Below the pieces are notes generated by a model. The model made no database searches and had not been told where the DNA came from. It saw only the letters and a list, made by a program, of their open reading frames with translations. 64,000 nt of DNA from Bosea sp. BIWAKO-01. Its GTDB lineage: Bacteria > Pseudomonadota > Alphaproteobacteria > Rhizobiales > Beijerinckiaceae. The stretch is taken from positions 5,048,501 to 5,112,500 of the forward strand of contig NZ_BCQA01000001.1 in NCBI RefSeq assembly GCF_001748145.1. The letters run 5' to 3'. The position numbers and the translations under genes are program-made. Shown piece by piece: positions 45,616 to 55,533 of this stretch. Numbering within the stretch: position 1 is the first letter of the stretch; every line of letters begins with the position of its first letter.

Positions 45616-46692
45616 ATGAGGATCGCGCAACCAGCCAGGTTCTGGATTGCGGTCGCTGTGGTCGCCTTGGTTGCGCTGGTGCTGTTGCGCCAGATCCTGT
45701 TGCCGTTCGTGGTCGGCGCTTTGCTCGCCTATCTCATCGTTCCGGTGGTCGACAGATTGGAGCGACTCGGGATGAATCGCTCCCTCGCGGCTCTGGCCGT
45801 CTTTCTGCCGCTCGTTGCCGGTCTCATTGCCTTTCTCCTGGTGATGCTCCCGGCGATCATCGGCGAACTCAGATTTTTCGTTGAGGAGTTTCCCCGCTAC
45901 CTCGCGCGGCTCCAGTCGCTCGTGAGCGATGCGAGCCTCCCGTGGCTGCACAATCTCATGGGTGGCGAGCTCCATATCGCGCAATCCTCCGCCGATCTCG
46001 CCAAGACGATGGGTAGCAACTGGCTGGACGGCTTCCTTCGCTCGCTCTGGTCGAGTGGGCTCGCCCTGGTTTCGCTGCTTTCGCTGCTCGTGGTGACGCC
46101 GATCATCGCCATCTATCTCGCCATTGACTGGCAACGCATGGTGGCGACGATCGATGGCTGGTTTACCCCGGCGTATCGCGACGACGCTCGGGCGCTTGGG
46201 CGCGAAATCCACGATACGATCGCTGGCTTCGTGCGCGGCCAGGCCGTCATCTGTCTCGTTCTGGCCGTGCTCTATGCGACAGCCCTGAAAATGACGGGGC
46301 TCAACCATGCCATTGTGATCGGGGTTACCGCCGGTCTCATCAGTTTTATCCCCTATTTCGGCGCAGCCACCGGGTTCTTCGTCGCGGCCTGCGTTGCAAT
46401 GGCCCAGTTCTGGCCGAACTGGGGCCCTGTCGCTGCTGTCGGCGCCATCTTCATCGTCGGCGAAATGCTCGCCGATTATGTGCTGTCGCCGCGCCTCATC
46501 GGCCGTCGGGTCAATCTCAACCCGGTCTGGATGATGTTTGCGCTGTTCGCCTTTGGCTGGCTGTTCGGCTTCATCGGAGTGCTGCTTGCGATACCGCTCG
46601 CGGCATCGCTGGGCGTGATCCTGCGCTTCGCGTGGCGGCGGTCCCTGGCAAGCGCGGGGCAGCGCGCCCCAGATTCGCTTGGCTCAGAATGA
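45616..46692 (+). CDS. AI-2E family transporter (PerM-like)
   Basis: An inner-membrane protein of about 358 residues with roughly eight helices, and the AI-2E/PerM arrangement: LLPFVVGALLAYLIVPVVDRLER near the start and ITAGLISFIPYFGAATGFFVA-type and GRRVNLNPVWMMFALFAFGWLFGFIGVLLAIPLAA near the end. Some members export autoinducer-2, others sodium or organic solutes; substrate unknown. I used the ATG beginning MRIAQPARF; a GTG five codons earlier is an alternative. Confidence 0.85.
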   Translation: MRIAQPARFWIAVAVVALVALVLLRQILLPFVVGALLAYLIVPVVDRLERLGMNRSLAALAVFLPLVAGLIAFLLVMLPAIIGELRFFVEEFPRYLARLQSLVSDASLPWLHNLMGGELHIAQSSADLAKTMGSNWLDGFLRSLWSSGLALVSLLSLLVVTPIIAIYLAIDWQRMVATIDGWFTPAYRDDARALGREIHDTIAGFVRGQAVICLVLAVLYATALKMTGLNHAIVIGVTAGLISFIPYFGAATGFFVAACVAMAQFWPNWGPVAAVGAIFIVGEMLADYVLSPRLIGRRVNLNPVWMMFALFAFGWLFGFIGVLLAIPLAASLGVILRFAWRRSLASAGQRAPDSLGSE

Positions 46693-46855
46693 TGAGAAGG
46701 CCGGGACAGGAACGATAGATTGCGAGGCCTGTCGCCGACGAGGGCGGCGAACCGGGCCTGTCCATGTGATCCGATCGCGCGAGGCGATCTTCGACACCTT
46801 CTCAAGCGTCCCCGGACGAACAAGTGGAGCTTGAGTGCGCTTGCAGCGAAGTCGA

Positions 46856-46945
46856 TGGCGGAAGGGGTGGGATTCGAACCCACGGTGGGCTTGCACCCAC
46901 GGCGGTTTTCAAGACCGCTGCCTTAAACCACTCGGCCACCCTTCC
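46856..46945 (-). tRNA. tRNA-Ser (UGA anticodon)
   Basis: A complete serine tRNA on the minus strand, 90 bases including an encoded CCA (read as TGG on the plus strand at 46856-46858). The acceptor stem is GGAAGGG/CCCTTCC, the anticodon loop is CTTGAAA giving UGA, the extra arm is long as in all serine tRNAs (GTGGGTGCAAGCCCAC), and the T-arm contains GGTTCGAATCC. It probably reads UCA/UCG-type codons. No attachment-site duplication was seen nearby. Confidence 0.96.
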
Positions 46946-47457
46946 GGTTGGCCTGTCATTGCCGGGTGCGAGGCGTTTTTGCAAGTGCGATGACGTCAGG
47001 CCGAGGCGAGTTCCCCTTTGCAGTGTCCGGATCAGCACGCCACTTGCCTGTGAGTCGGGCTTGAGGCCCGGCGGTCCGGGCACCGGTCTGCCCAGAGCCG
47101 GTTGATTGTGTGCCAGGTCTGTCGGAGCTCTGCTTTCAGGGTGCTTTGGCGAGGTTTTGCCTGCCGAAGCGGCCGTTTTCAGCCGAAAATCGCGGTCGCG
47201 AGCACCCAACTGACGGCGTTGCATTGTGGCAACGCCTGTCCGAAAAATGGCGGAGAAATGGTCGCGGGTTGACACTTGCCGCATTTCAGACACCTTTGTG
47301 CCCGCTCAAGGGCATCCTAGATGCCGGATCGGGGCATTCGCGCTCGGCGAGTCGCCCGTTTAACGATCCCTTTACAGGATTGACCGAAAACTTCGGCTTC
47401 GCCGCAGGATGCGGCTTGGCCGGGCGATGGCTTTCGGCACAACGACGGACGACCATA
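46946..47457. other. 512-base intergenic leader region upstream of rlpA
   Basis: No convincing gene. It should contain the tRNA promoter (minus strand) and the rlpA promoter. Notable are a perfect 8-bp hairpin, GGCGTTGC-ATTGTG-GCAACGCC at 47215-47236, and a TTGACA at 47269-47274 that could be a -35 box, although no good -10 follows. In-frame codons run back to 47110 ahead of rlpA but look non-coding. A small RNA is possible but unproven. Confidence 0.4.
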
Positions 47458-48621
47458 ATGATGCGAGGCGCAAGCTCTTCGGCTCCGGCATTGGCTCATG
47501 TGGTAACCGACTCGGACAGAGCTTCCGCTTCCTCTCCCCTTGCTCTTCGTGCTGCGCGGCTTGGCTGCGTGGCGCTCGCAGGTCTCCTCCTTGCCAATTG
47601 TGCGAATGATCAGGTCGCGCGCCGCAAGTCGAAGGAGATTGGCGCATTCCCGTCGTCGAAATACGGCCCCGCCAGCCCCCGGGTTGTCGCAGAGGGCCAG
47701 CCCGTTCCGAAGGGCGGCGGTCGCGAACTCGTCGGCAAATCCTATTCCGTCGCGGGCAAGCGCTATACGCCTTACGAGAAGCCGGTCGGCTACACCGCCG
47801 TGGGCACCGCGTCCTGGTATGGTGAGGCCTTCCATGGCCGCCGCACCGCCAATGGCGAGGTCTATGACCGCGAAGGCATCAGCGCCGCGCACCCGACCAT
47901 GCCGCTGCCGGCCTATGCCCGCGTCACCAATCTCCTGAACAACCGTTCGATGATCGTGCGCGTCAATGATCGCGGTCCCTACCATGGCGGCCGCGTCATG
48001 GACGTGTCGCAGAAGACGGCCGAGGCGCTGGCCTTCCGCCACCTCGGCACCGCTCGCATCAAGCTCGAATATCTCGGCCAGGCCTCGCTTGGCGGCTCCG
48101 ACGACCGGCTCCTGCTCGCAACCCTGCGAACGGACGGTATGCCCGCTTCGATTCCCGGCACCAGCGCCCCGACGATGGTCGCGAGCAACGCCCCGGTCGC
48201 CTACAGCCGTACGGCGAGCCCCGATCTTGAGGACCCGCGCGACGAGCAGGCTCGCCAGCCAGTCGCCGAGGCCCCGGCGGCTCCGCAGCCGGTCGTGCAG
48301 GCCTATGCCCCGCAACCCGTCCGCACCATCGCGCCAGGCACTCCTGTCGCTGCAACGCTGGTTTCGACCTCGTCGAGTGCCGGCGTGCCGGTCCGCGGCG
48401 CGCCGCTGCCGCCGAACCGTCCCTTCGACCTCGACACCATCGCCAATGCGGCGACCCCGGTTCTGCTCCGCCCGACCGTCCTGCCGCCAAGGCCGCCGGC
48501 ACTGCGCACCGCCAGCCTGTTCGCCGCTCCCGAGCGCGCTCCGGCCGAGCGTTTCTCGCGCAATAACCCGTTGGCACGGGATCTGGTCCCGCAGACATTG
48601 CGGCCATTATCCCGCAATTGA
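47458..48621 (+). CDS. rlpA: septal ring lytic transglycosylase RlpA lipoprotein
   Basis: Cell-wall lytic enzyme of the outer membrane. The 387-residue product has a hydrophobic signal segment and lipobox LANC at residue 48, then a DPBB barrel with ASWYGEAFHGRRTANGEVYD and the catalytic Asp in RVNDRGPYHGGRVMD, as in RlpA. The C-terminal half is Pro/Ala/Arg-rich and shows no clear SPOR domain, so septal targeting may use another route. Start ATG (a second ATG follows directly). The long in-frame upstream run is not RlpA-like. Confidence 0.9.
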   Translation: MMRGASSSAPALAHVVTDSDRASASSPLALRAARLGCVALAGLLLANCANDQVARRKSKEIGAFPSSKYGPASPRVVAEGQPVPKGGGRELVGKSYSVAGKRYTPYEKPVGYTAVGTASWYGEAFHGRRTANGEVYDREGISAAHPTMPLPAYARVTNLLNNRSMIVRVNDRGPYHGGRVMDVSQKTAEALAFRHLGTARIKLEYLGQASLGGSDDRLLLATLRTDGMPASIPGTSAPTMVASNAPVAYSRTASPDLEDPRDEQARQPVAEAPAAPQPVVQAYAPQPVRTIAPGTPVAATLVSTSSSAGVPVRGAPLPPNRPFDLDTIANAATPVLLRPTVLPPRPPALRTASLFAAPERAPAERFSRNNPLARDLVPQTLRPLSRN

Positions 48622-48670
48622 CGCACGGCGGACTTGACCGGCTAAGCTCGGCTCTGCTTCAGATCGGGGC

Positions 48671-49882
48671 ATGAACCCGCCCCGCCATCGCATTTCGATC
48701 GCTACGAGATTTGCGGCCACCGCGCGCGCGGTGCTGGCGGCTCTCTTTGTCCTGGCCGTTTCAGCCCCCGCGCTGGCCCAGAGCTTTCAGTCGCTCGCTC
48801 CACACGCGATCCTGCTCGATTCGGCCACCGGCGCGGTGCTTTACGAGAAAGCTGCGGACGAACTCATGGTCCCGGCGAGCCTCGCCAAGCTTGCGACTGT
48901 CCTGGTGGCATTCCAGGAAATCGCGCAGGGCCGGCTCACCCTCGACAGCGAGATCGGCATTTCCGAGAACGCCTGGCGCAAGGGCGGCGGCATTTCCGGC
49001 GGCTCGACCATGTTCGCGTTGGTGAACAGCCGCATCAAGCTCTCCGACATCCTCCAGGGCATCATCGTCCAATCCGGCAATGATGCTTCGATTGCGCTCG
49101 CCGAGGCAATCGCCGGGGATGAGGCGAATTTCGCGCGGTTGATGACCGAGCGGGTGCGCGCGCTCGGCCTGACCAAGTCGTTCTTCCGCAATGCGACCGG
49201 CATGGGCGACCCCGAGCAGAAGGTCACCGCCCGCGAGTTGGCGCTGCTGGCGGATCACATCATCAAGACCTACCCCGAACTCTACAAGATCTTCGGGCAA
49301 CGCGAGTTTACCTGGAACAAGATCAGGCAGCAGAACCGCAATCCGCTGCTGACCATGGACATCGGCGCTGACGGCCTGAAGACCGGCAATATCGATGAAG
49401 CCGGGTTCGGCCTGGTCGGTTCGGCGGTGCAGAAGGGGCAACGGCTGATCGTCGTCGTGAACGGGCTGAAGTCGGGCCGCGACCGTGCGCAGGAAGCGCG
49501 CAAGCTGCTCGAATGGGGCTTCCGCTCGTTCGAACCCCGCCAGCTCTTCGCCGATGGCGAGATCGTCGGCGAGGCCAGCGTCTACGGCGGAGCCAAGGGG
49601 CGGGTCGGGCTCAAGGCCAAGGGGCCGGTGAGCCTGCTGCTGCCGCGCGGCAGCAGCGACCGATTGAGCGCGCGCATCACCTATCGTGGGCCGCTGACCG
49701 TTCCCGTCCAGGCGGGCGCCGAGGTCGGGCGGCTCCTTGTCACGCGCGGCGAAATAAAGACGCTGGACATTCCACTCTACGCGGCCGAGACGGTCGAGGC
49801 CGGCAGCCTGCAGAGCCGCGCTCTCGATGCGCTGATGGAGGCTGCCACTGGCTGGGTGCGCAAGGCGCTCGGCAGGACCTGA
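48671..49882 (+). CDS. dacC: D-alanyl-D-alanine carboxypeptidase (PBP5/6-like)
   Basis: Trims the terminal D-Ala from peptidoglycan pentapeptides. The 403-residue product has a signal peptide (cleavage likely after ALA at residue 36) and all three active-site motifs: SxxK at Ser70-Lys73 in ASLAKLATV, SGN at 135-137 and KTG at 237-239. A C-terminal region with an amphipathic tail can attach it to the membrane. The stop of the preceding rlpA is 49 bases away and tmk starts 12 bases after this gene, so transcription may continue. Confidence 0.93.
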   Translation: MNPPRHRISIATRFAATARAVLAALFVLAVSAPALAQSFQSLAPHAILLDSATGAVLYEKAADELMVPASLAKLATVLVAFQEIAQGRLTLDSEIGISENAWRKGGGISGGSTMFALVNSRIKLSDILQGIIVQSGNDASIALAEAIAGDEANFARLMTERVRALGLTKSFFRNATGMGDPEQKVTARELALLADHIIKTYPELYKIFGQREFTWNKIRQQNRNPLLTMDIGADGLKTGNIDEAGFGLVGSAVQKGQRLIVVVNGLKSGRDRAQEARKLLEWGFRSFEPRQLFADGEIVGEASVYGGAKGRVGLKAKGPVSLLLPRGSSDRLSARITYRGPLTVPVQAGAEVGRLLVTRGEIKTLDIPLYAAETVEAGSLQSRALDALMEAATGWVRKALGRT

Positions 49883-49894
49883 GCGGCGCGTGTC

Positions 49895-50545
49895 ATGACA
49901 AAGGGACGTTTCATCACGCTTGAGGGTGGAGAGGGGGCCGGCAAGTCGACGCTGGCGCGCGCGCTCGCCACGCAGCTCGAGGCCGCGGGCATCCGTTCGG
50001 AGTTGACGCGCGAACCCGGTGGTTCGCCCAAGGCGGAAGCCATTCGCGAAGCCATCCTGTCCGGCCGGGTGAAGCATCATGGGCCGTTTATTGAAGCGCT
50101 GATGTTCTCGGCCGCCAGAATCGACCATATCGACCAGCGCATCCGGCCGGCGCTTGCACGGGGCGACTGGGTGATTTGCGACCGTTTCATCGATTCGACG
50201 CGGGTCTACCAGGGCACGCTTGGGCGCATCGATCCCAAGCTGCTGGCGGAGCTGGAGCGGGTCACCATCGATGGGCTTACGCCGGATCTGACGCTGATCC
50301 TCGATCTCGACCCCAGGATCGGCCTCGCTCGCGCCGCCCGCCGACGGGCGCCCGGCGAAGGCAAGGACCGTTTCGAGGGCGAAGCGCTCGCCTTCCATCG
50401 CAGCTTGCGCGCGGCCTATCTCGCAATCGCCGAAGCCGAACCGGCGCGCTGCTCGGTGCTTGATGCGACACTCGCGCCCGAGGACCTGGCCCAGGCTGCG
50501 TGGGCAGTTGTGCGCGAGCGCCTGCCGCTGAACCAGGACGCCTGA
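49895..50545 (+). CDS. tmk: thymidylate kinase
   Basis: Phosphorylates dTMP to dTDP. The 216-residue product has the P-loop GGEGAGKST at residues 11-19, the DR motif CDRFIDSTRVYQG and a LID region with RAARRRAPGEGKDRFEGE containing the arginines of the type-II enzymes. Its TGA overlaps the ATG of holB by one base, and tmk-holB linkage is widely conserved in alphaproteobacteria, which argues for a shared transcript with metG and tatD. Confidence 0.97.
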   Translation: MTKGRFITLEGGEGAGKSTLARALATQLEAAGIRSELTREPGGSPKAEAIREAILSGRVKHHGPFIEALMFSAARIDHIDQRIRPALARGDWVICDRFIDSTRVYQGTLGRIDPKLLAELERVTIDGLTPDLTLILDLDPRIGLARAARRRAPGEGKDRFEGEALAFHRSLRAAYLAIAEAEPARCSVLDATLAPEDLAQAAWAVVRERLPLNQDA

Positions 50546-51615
50546 TGCGCGAGAGCAGCAACGAACCGGACCGCCTTCCAAATGCGCCGCATCCGCGTGA
50601 GACGCTGGCGCTCGTCGGACATGCGCGCCAGGAGCGGAGTTTCCTGGACGCGCTGCGCTCGGAGCGCCTGCATCACGCCTGGCTTCTCGGCGGTCCCGAA
50701 GGTATCGGCAAGGCGAGCTTTGCCTATCGTGCGGCGCGCTTCCTGCTGGCTTCGGGCGATCCGCTGGCGCGCGCCGGCTCGGTGGAAAGCCTAGCGATGC
50801 CGGAAGAGGACCCGGCGACGCGGCGCGTAATGGCCCAGTCGCATCCCGACCTTCACATGCTGCGGCGAACGGTGAAGCCGGACGGCAAGGGCGTGACCAG
50901 CAATATCCCGGTCGATTCCGTCCGCCGCGTCATCGACCGGTTCGGAGCGAGCGCAGCCGAAGGCGGTTGGCGTGTCTGCATCGTCGACAGTGCCGAGGAC
51001 ATGGATCGCTCCAGTGCCAATGCGCTGCTGAAACTGCTCGAGGAGCCGCCGCCGCGCGCCCTTTTCCTGATCGTTGCTCATGCGCCCGGGCGGGCGCTGC
51101 CGACCATCCGCTCGCGCTGTCGGCTGCTGACATTCGATGCGCTGGATGAAGGCGCGGTCGCTGAAGCCGGCCGGCTGGCGCTCGAACGGATGGGGTCGCC
51201 GTTCGACGCCTCCGCATTGATGCGCGCCGCAGCACTCGCGGACGGTTCCGTACGGCGTGCCCTGACCTATGTCTCCCCGGAGACGCTGGCGCTGGTCGAG
51301 GCCGTCAGGGCGCGTCTCGATGCCTTGCCAGGTGTCGATCTCACCGCGCTGCTGGCGTTGGCGGAGGATGTCGCAGGCCGCGCCGGCGAGAGTGATTTCG
51401 CGATCATGATCGACACCATTCAGAGCTGGCTCGCCGCGCATCTCCATGCGCATGCCCATGCGGGTGCTGCCCGCCTTGCACCGCTGGCGGAGGTATGGGA
51501 GAAGCTGGGTCGCGCGGCCCGCGAGGTGGAAACCTACAATCTCGACCGCCGGCCGCTCGTGATCTCTATGTTTCATGATCTGTCGGAAGCTGTTCGCCGG
51601 TCGCGCGCAGCTTGA
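50545..51615 (+). CDS. holB: DNA polymerase III subunit delta prime
   Basis: Clamp-loader subunit. The 356-residue product has the AAA+ fold with GPEGIGKASFAYRAARF as a degenerate P-loop, then VDSAEDMDRSSANALLKLLEEPP, typical of HolB and DnaX, and HAPGRALPTIRSRC, the arginine-finger SRC motif. It starts on the A of the tmk stop, indicating coupled translation, and is followed 23 bases later by metG. A zinc-binding cysteine cluster, seen in some delta-prime proteins, is not present. Confidence 0.92.
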   Translation: MRESSNEPDRLPNAPHPRETLALVGHARQERSFLDALRSERLHHAWLLGGPEGIGKASFAYRAARFLLASGDPLARAGSVESLAMPEEDPATRRVMAQSHPDLHMLRRTVKPDGKGVTSNIPVDSVRRVIDRFGASAAEGGWRVCIVDSAEDMDRSSANALLKLLEEPPPRALFLIVAHAPGRALPTIRSRCRLLTFDALDEGAVAEAGRLALERMGSPFDASALMRAAALADGSVRRALTYVSPETLALVEAVRARLDALPGVDLTALLALAEDVAGRAGESDFAIMIDTIQSWLAAHLHAHAHAGAARLAPLAEVWEKLGRAAREVETYNLDRRPLVISMFHDLSEAVRRSRAA

Positions 51616-51638
51616 AAGCGAACCGTCCGGACTGAACG

Positions 51639-53198
51639 ATGGCCCAGGCCCCGAAATTCTATCTGACCACCGCCATTCACTACACGAATGGCCCACCCCA
51701 TATCGGGCACGCCTATGAGATGGTGGCCTCGGACGCTATTGCGCGCTTCAAGCGGCTGGACGGCTATGACGTCTTCGCCATGACCGGCACCGACGAGCAC
51801 GGTCAGAAAGTGCAGCGCACCGCCGGGCAGAACGGGCTCGACGCGAAATCCTATGTCGATCAGGTGGCGCAGCGCTTCCAGGAGATGGAACAGACGCTCG
51901 GCTGTTCCTTCGACCGGTTCATCCGCACCACTGATCCGGACCACCTGCCGTCCACCCATGAGCTCTGGCGGCGCATGGAGCAGGCCGGCGACATCTACCT
52001 TGCCAAATATTCCGGCTGGTACTCCGTGCGTGACGAGGCCTTCTACGGCGAGGAGGAAACCACCCTCCTGCCGGACGGCACGCGGCTGGGCGGGCAGGGC
52101 ACTCCTGTCGAATGGGTCGAGGAGGAGAGCTATTTCTTCCGCCTGAAATCCTTCCAGGAGCGGCTGCTGAAGCTCTACGAGGACGTGCCGGATTTCATCT
52201 CGCCGGCGACGCGCAGGAACGAGATCGTCAGCTTCGTGAAGGGCGGTCTCGAGGATCTTTCGATCAGCCGTACCACCTTCGACTGGGGCCTGCCTGTCCC
52301 AGGTGACCCGAAGCATGTGATGTATGTCTGGGTCGACGCGCTCAATAATTACGTCACCGGCTGCGGTTTCCCCGACGAGACCAATCCGCGCTGGCACTAT
52401 TGGCCCGCCGATGTGCATATCATCGGCAAGGACATCGTGCGCTTTCATACGGTTTACTGGCCGGCTTTCCTGATGTCGGCCGGGCTGCCGCTGCCGAAGC
52501 GCGTCTTCGGCCATGGCTTCCTGCTCTCCAAGGGCGAGAAGATGTCGAAGTCGCTCGGCAATGTCGTCGATCCATTCGGCCTCGCCGAGATGTATGGCGT
52601 CGACCAGCTGCGCTATTTCTTCCTGCGCGAGGTCTCTTTCGGCCAGGACGGCAACTACAGCCACGAGGCCATCATCGGGCGCATCAATGCCGACCTTGCC
52701 AATGATCTCGGCAATCTGGCGCAGCGTTCGCTCTCGATGATCGCCAAGAACTGCGACGGCAAGGTGCCGGTGCAAGGCGCCTTGAACGAGGGCGACGAGG
52801 CCATGCTCGCTCTTGCCGATGGCGCGCTCGCCAAGGCACGGGCAGCGATGCAGGATTTTGCCCTGCACGTCGTGCTCGCGGAAATCTGGGCGCTGGTGGC
52901 AGAGGCAAACCGCTATTTCGCGGCCAATGAACCGTGGCGGCTGAGCAAATCGGATCCCGCCAGGCGCGACACCGTGCTCTACGTCACGGCGGAAGTGCTG
53001 CGTCAGGTCGCGATTCTGACGCAACCGGTGATCCCGAGCGCAGCCGGCAAGCTGCTCGACCTGCTTGCGGTCGGCGCAGATGCCCGCAGCTTCGCAAGCC
53101 TGGGCGAAGCCGGGCGTCTCGCCAGCGGCACCGCTCTGCCTGCACCGAGCGCGATCTTCCCGCGCTATGTCGAGCCCGATGCCGGGCAGGTGGCTTGA
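51639..53198 (+). CDS. metG: methionyl-tRNA synthetase
   Basis: Charges tRNA-Met, including initiator. The 519-residue class-I synthetase has HIGH at residues 21-24 (HIGHAYEM) and KMSKS at 301-305 (EKMSKSLGN). It lacks a C-terminal tRNA-binding (EMAP) domain and the long zinc-knuckle insert, matching the short alphaproteobacterial form. The TGA overlaps the tatD ATG by one base. Part of the tmk-holB-metG-tatD operon. Confidence 0.97.
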   Translation: MAQAPKFYLTTAIHYTNGPPHIGHAYEMVASDAIARFKRLDGYDVFAMTGTDEHGQKVQRTAGQNGLDAKSYVDQVAQRFQEMEQTLGCSFDRFIRTTDPDHLPSTHELWRRMEQAGDIYLAKYSGWYSVRDEAFYGEEETTLLPDGTRLGGQGTPVEWVEEESYFFRLKSFQERLLKLYEDVPDFISPATRRNEIVSFVKGGLEDLSISRTTFDWGLPVPGDPKHVMYVWVDALNNYVTGCGFPDETNPRWHYWPADVHIIGKDIVRFHTVYWPAFLMSAGLPLPKRVFGHGFLLSKGEKMSKSLGNVVDPFGLAEMYGVDQLRYFFLREVSFGQDGNYSHEAIIGRINADLANDLGNLAQRSLSMIAKNCDGKVPVQGALNEGDEAMLALADGALAKARAAMQDFALHVVLAEIWALVAEANRYFAANEPWRLSKSDPARRDTVLYVTAEVLRQVAILTQPVIPSAAGKLLDLLAVGADARSFASLGEAGRLASGTALPAPSAIFPRYVEPDAGQVA

Positions 53199-53998
53199 TG
53201 TTGATCGATACCCATTGCCATCTCGACTTTCCGGATTTTGCCGAGGATCTCGCGGCCTATGTCGCGCGGGCCGAGGCGGCAGGGGTCTCGCGGATGGTGA
53301 CGATCTCGACACGGGTTTCGCGCTTCGGGAGCTATGCCGGGATCGCCGAGCGCTTCGCATCGGTGTGGTGCACCGTTGGAACGCATCCGCACGGCGCGCA
53401 TGAAGAGCTCGATGTCACGGCCGACCAGCTTGCCAGGCTGGCGGAGCACCCGCGCTGCGTTGCAATTGGCGAGGCCGGGCTCGACTATCACTACGACAAG
53501 AGCCCGCGCGATGCGCAGGCTCAGGGGCTGCGCACCCATATCGCCGCAGCGCGCATGACCAGGCTGCCGCTGGTCATCCATGCTCGTCAGGCCGACGAGG
53601 ACATGATCGCGATCCTGCGCGAAGAGACGGAGAAGGGCGCTTTCCCCGCCATCCTGCACTGCTTCACGGCAGGCCCGGAACTGGCGCGGGTCGGCGTCGA
53701 GCTCGGGCTCTACGTGTCCTTCTCGGGGATCCTGACCTTCAAGACCTCGGAGGACCTGCGCCAGATTGCGCGCGCTATCCCCATCGATCGGCTTCTGGTC
53801 GAGACCGATGCGCCCTATCTCGCCCCGGTCCCGTTCAGGGGAAAGCGCAACGAACCGTCTTACGTCGTTGAAACGGCGAAGAGTCTCGCCGACGTGAAGG
53901 GAGTCTCCTTCGACGAAATCTCGCGCGTCACGACGGAAAATGCGCGGCGCTGCTACTGGAAGATGGACCACGCGGCGCCTGTGGCGCGGGTCGCCTGA
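53198..53998 (+). CDS. TatD-family metal-dependent hydrolase
   Basis: A 266-residue TIM-barrel hydrolase of the TatD/YcfH group, nuclease or deacylase-like. Metal ligands are visible in LIDTHCHLDF (His6, His8), in GEAGLDYHYDKSP, in LVIHARQADEDM, in AILHCFTAG, and in LVETDAPYLAP. It starts on the last base of metG, and the metallo-beta-lactamase-fold gene follows 14 bases later. The pair metG-tatD is conserved in alphaproteobacteria. Precise in vivo substrate unknown. Confidence 0.92.
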   Translation: MLIDTHCHLDFPDFAEDLAAYVARAEAAGVSRMVTISTRVSRFGSYAGIAERFASVWCTVGTHPHGAHEELDVTADQLARLAEHPRCVAIGEAGLDYHYDKSPRDAQAQGLRTHIAAARMTRLPLVIHARQADEDMIAILREETEKGAFPAILHCFTAGPELARVGVELGLYVSFSGILTFKTSEDLRQIARAIPIDRLLVETDAPYLAPVPFRGKRNEPSYVVETAKSLADVKGVSFDEISRVTTENARRCYWKMDHAAPVARVA

Positions 53999-54012
53999 GC
54001 AGCACGCCCCCG

Positions 54013-54816
54013 ATGGCCCTGACGATCACGATCCTCGGCTGCGGTTCTTCTGGAGGCGTACCCCGGCCGGGCTCGGGCTGGGGGGCCTGCGATCCGAAGA
54101 ACCCGAAGAACCGGCGTCGGCGCTGCTCGATCCTGGTCGAACGCAATGGCGGCAACGGGACGACCAGCCTGATCGTCGATACCACACCGGATCTGCGCGA
54201 GCAGTTGATCGATGCCGAGGTCAAGCATCTCGATGCGGTGCTCTTCACTCACGACCATGCCGACCACACCCATGGTATCGACGATATGCGGGCGCTGGTG
54301 CTGCATATGCGCAAGCGGATTCCCGTCTATGCGGACCCCGTAACGGCTGCGACCTTGCGGACGCGCTTCGGCTACATCTTCGAGACGCCGCCCGGCAGCC
54401 TCTATCCGCCGATCCTCGAGATGCAGTCGATGCTGGCGGGCGAACCGCTGACGATCGAGGGGGCAGGGGGCGGTATCTGCGCGCGCCCCATCGCGCTGGA
54501 GCACGGGCCGGGTTACGAGGCTCTCGGTTTCCGCTTTGCCGATCTCGGCTATGTACCTGATGTCAGCCTGATGCCGCCCGAGGCTAGGCTCGCCCTGGCC
54601 GGCCTCGATGTGCTGATCCTCGACTGCTTGCGAGAGACGCCGCACCCGAGCCATTTCAGCCTGTCGCAGGCGCTGGAGGCAATCGCCGAACTCGCCCCCA
54701 GACGCGCGGTGCTGACCAATCTCCATATCGACCTTGACTATGAGAACCTGTCCAAGCGCTTGCCTGCGGGCATCGATGTCGCCTTCGACGGCATGAGCCT
54801 GACGGTCGACGGCTGA
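54013..54816 (+). CDS. metallo-beta-lactamase-fold hydrolase (PhnP-like)
   Basis: A 267-residue MBL-fold hydrolase. The start LTILGCGSSGGVPRPGSGWGAC and the metal site FTHDHADHTHGID, with later VLILDCLRETPHPSHFS, match the PhnP/DUF-type phosphodiesterase group that cleaves cyclic or nucleotide phosphodiesters. Metal-binding His and Asp residues look complete. The real substrate is unknown. It ends the tmk operon and converges on an amidohydrolase. Confidence 0.85.
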   Translation: MALTITILGCGSSGGVPRPGSGWGACDPKNPKNRRRRCSILVERNGGNGTTSLIVDTTPDLREQLIDAEVKHLDAVLFTHDHADHTHGIDDMRALVLHMRKRIPVYADPVTAATLRTRFGYIFETPPGSLYPPILEMQSMLAGEPLTIEGAGGGICARPIALEHGPGYEALGFRFADLGYVPDVSLMPPEARLALAGLDVLILDCLRETPHPSHFSLSQALEAIAELAPRRAVLTNLHIDLDYENLSKRLPAGIDVAFDGMSLTVDG

Positions 54817-54850
54817 GGCGAGAAGAGGGCGCCCCGTCTCCGGTCTGGCC

Positions 54851-55486
54851 TCAAGAAGCGTTCTGGTGGTGCCATTCGTCCAGATAGGCCAGCACGGTCT
54901 TCAGGTCCGACACATCGACATAGCGGCGGCCGAGATCGCGCAGATTGTCCCTGTGTGGCTGCTCCTCGATATCCCCGACGCAGTCCTCTGGCACGATGGT
55001 GCGGTAGCGGTAGCTGAAGGAATCGACCGAGGTCGCGCGAATGCAGCCGCTGGTGTTGCAGCCGGTGACAATCACGGTATCAACGCGTTCCTTGGTGAAA
55101 TAATCGCTGACACCGGTATTGAAGAAGATCGACGGACCCTTCTTGCACACGGTCAGATCATAGGACGCATTATAGATGCGCGGATCATGGGCGACGCTCG
55201 GATGGTCGTGCAGGAAGGTCTCGCGTACGGCCGTGATCTTCCAATAGGGCATTTCCCGCTCGTTCATATAGGCGGTGTTGCAGTTGGCGACCGGCACATT
55301 GTACCGGCGCGCGACCTCGAGCAGTGTCGCGGTGTTCTCGAGGGCACGCATGACCAGCGGCGCACCGCCCAGCGGATACTGCGGATCGGTAAATCCCTTC
55401 TGGAAATCGACCACGACAATGCCAGGCTTCCTGCCGAACCCGACCGGGATCTCGCCATAGCTGCGGTTCTGGTAATCGTCGCTCAT
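54851..55486 (-). CDS. isochorismatase-family amidohydrolase (N-carbamoylsarcosine amidase-like)
   Basis: A 211-residue cysteine hydrolase. The catalytic triad is Asp27 in GIVVVDFQKGF, a Lys in the VCKKGPSIFFNTG block and Cys in TGCNTSGCIRATSVD, with the cis-peptide motif in VIVTGCNTSG. The order resembles N-carbamoylsarcosine amidase and related ureide or pyrazinamide hydrolases, but the substrate is not defined. The start ATG is used; a longer frame upstream overlaps the regulator. It diverges from a TetR gene across a strong palindrome, which likely controls it. Confidence 0.86.
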   Translation of the reverse strand: MSDDYQNRSYGEIPVGFGRKPGIVVVDFQKGFTDPQYPLGGAPLVMRALENTATLLEVARRYNVPVANCNTAYMNEREMPYWKITAVRETFLHDHPSVAHDPRIYNASYDLTVCKKGPSIFFNTGVSDYFTKERVDTVIVTGCNTSGCIRATSVDSFSYRYRTIVPEDCVGDIEEQPHRDNLRDLGRRYVDVSDLKTVLAYLDEWHHQNAS

Positions 55487-55533
55487 CACGGCTCTCCCTG
55501 CTTGCTGGCATGTCGTCGAGGCCATCCTTGATT

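Noticed and set aside
46856..46945. tRNA-Ser as an integration site for a mobile element
   Set aside because: I found no integrase and no repeat of the tRNA 3' end nearby.
47110..47457. A 116-residue extension of RlpA
   Set aside because: It precedes the lipoprotein signal peptide and shows no coding character; the ATG pair at 47458 gives a proper lipobox position.
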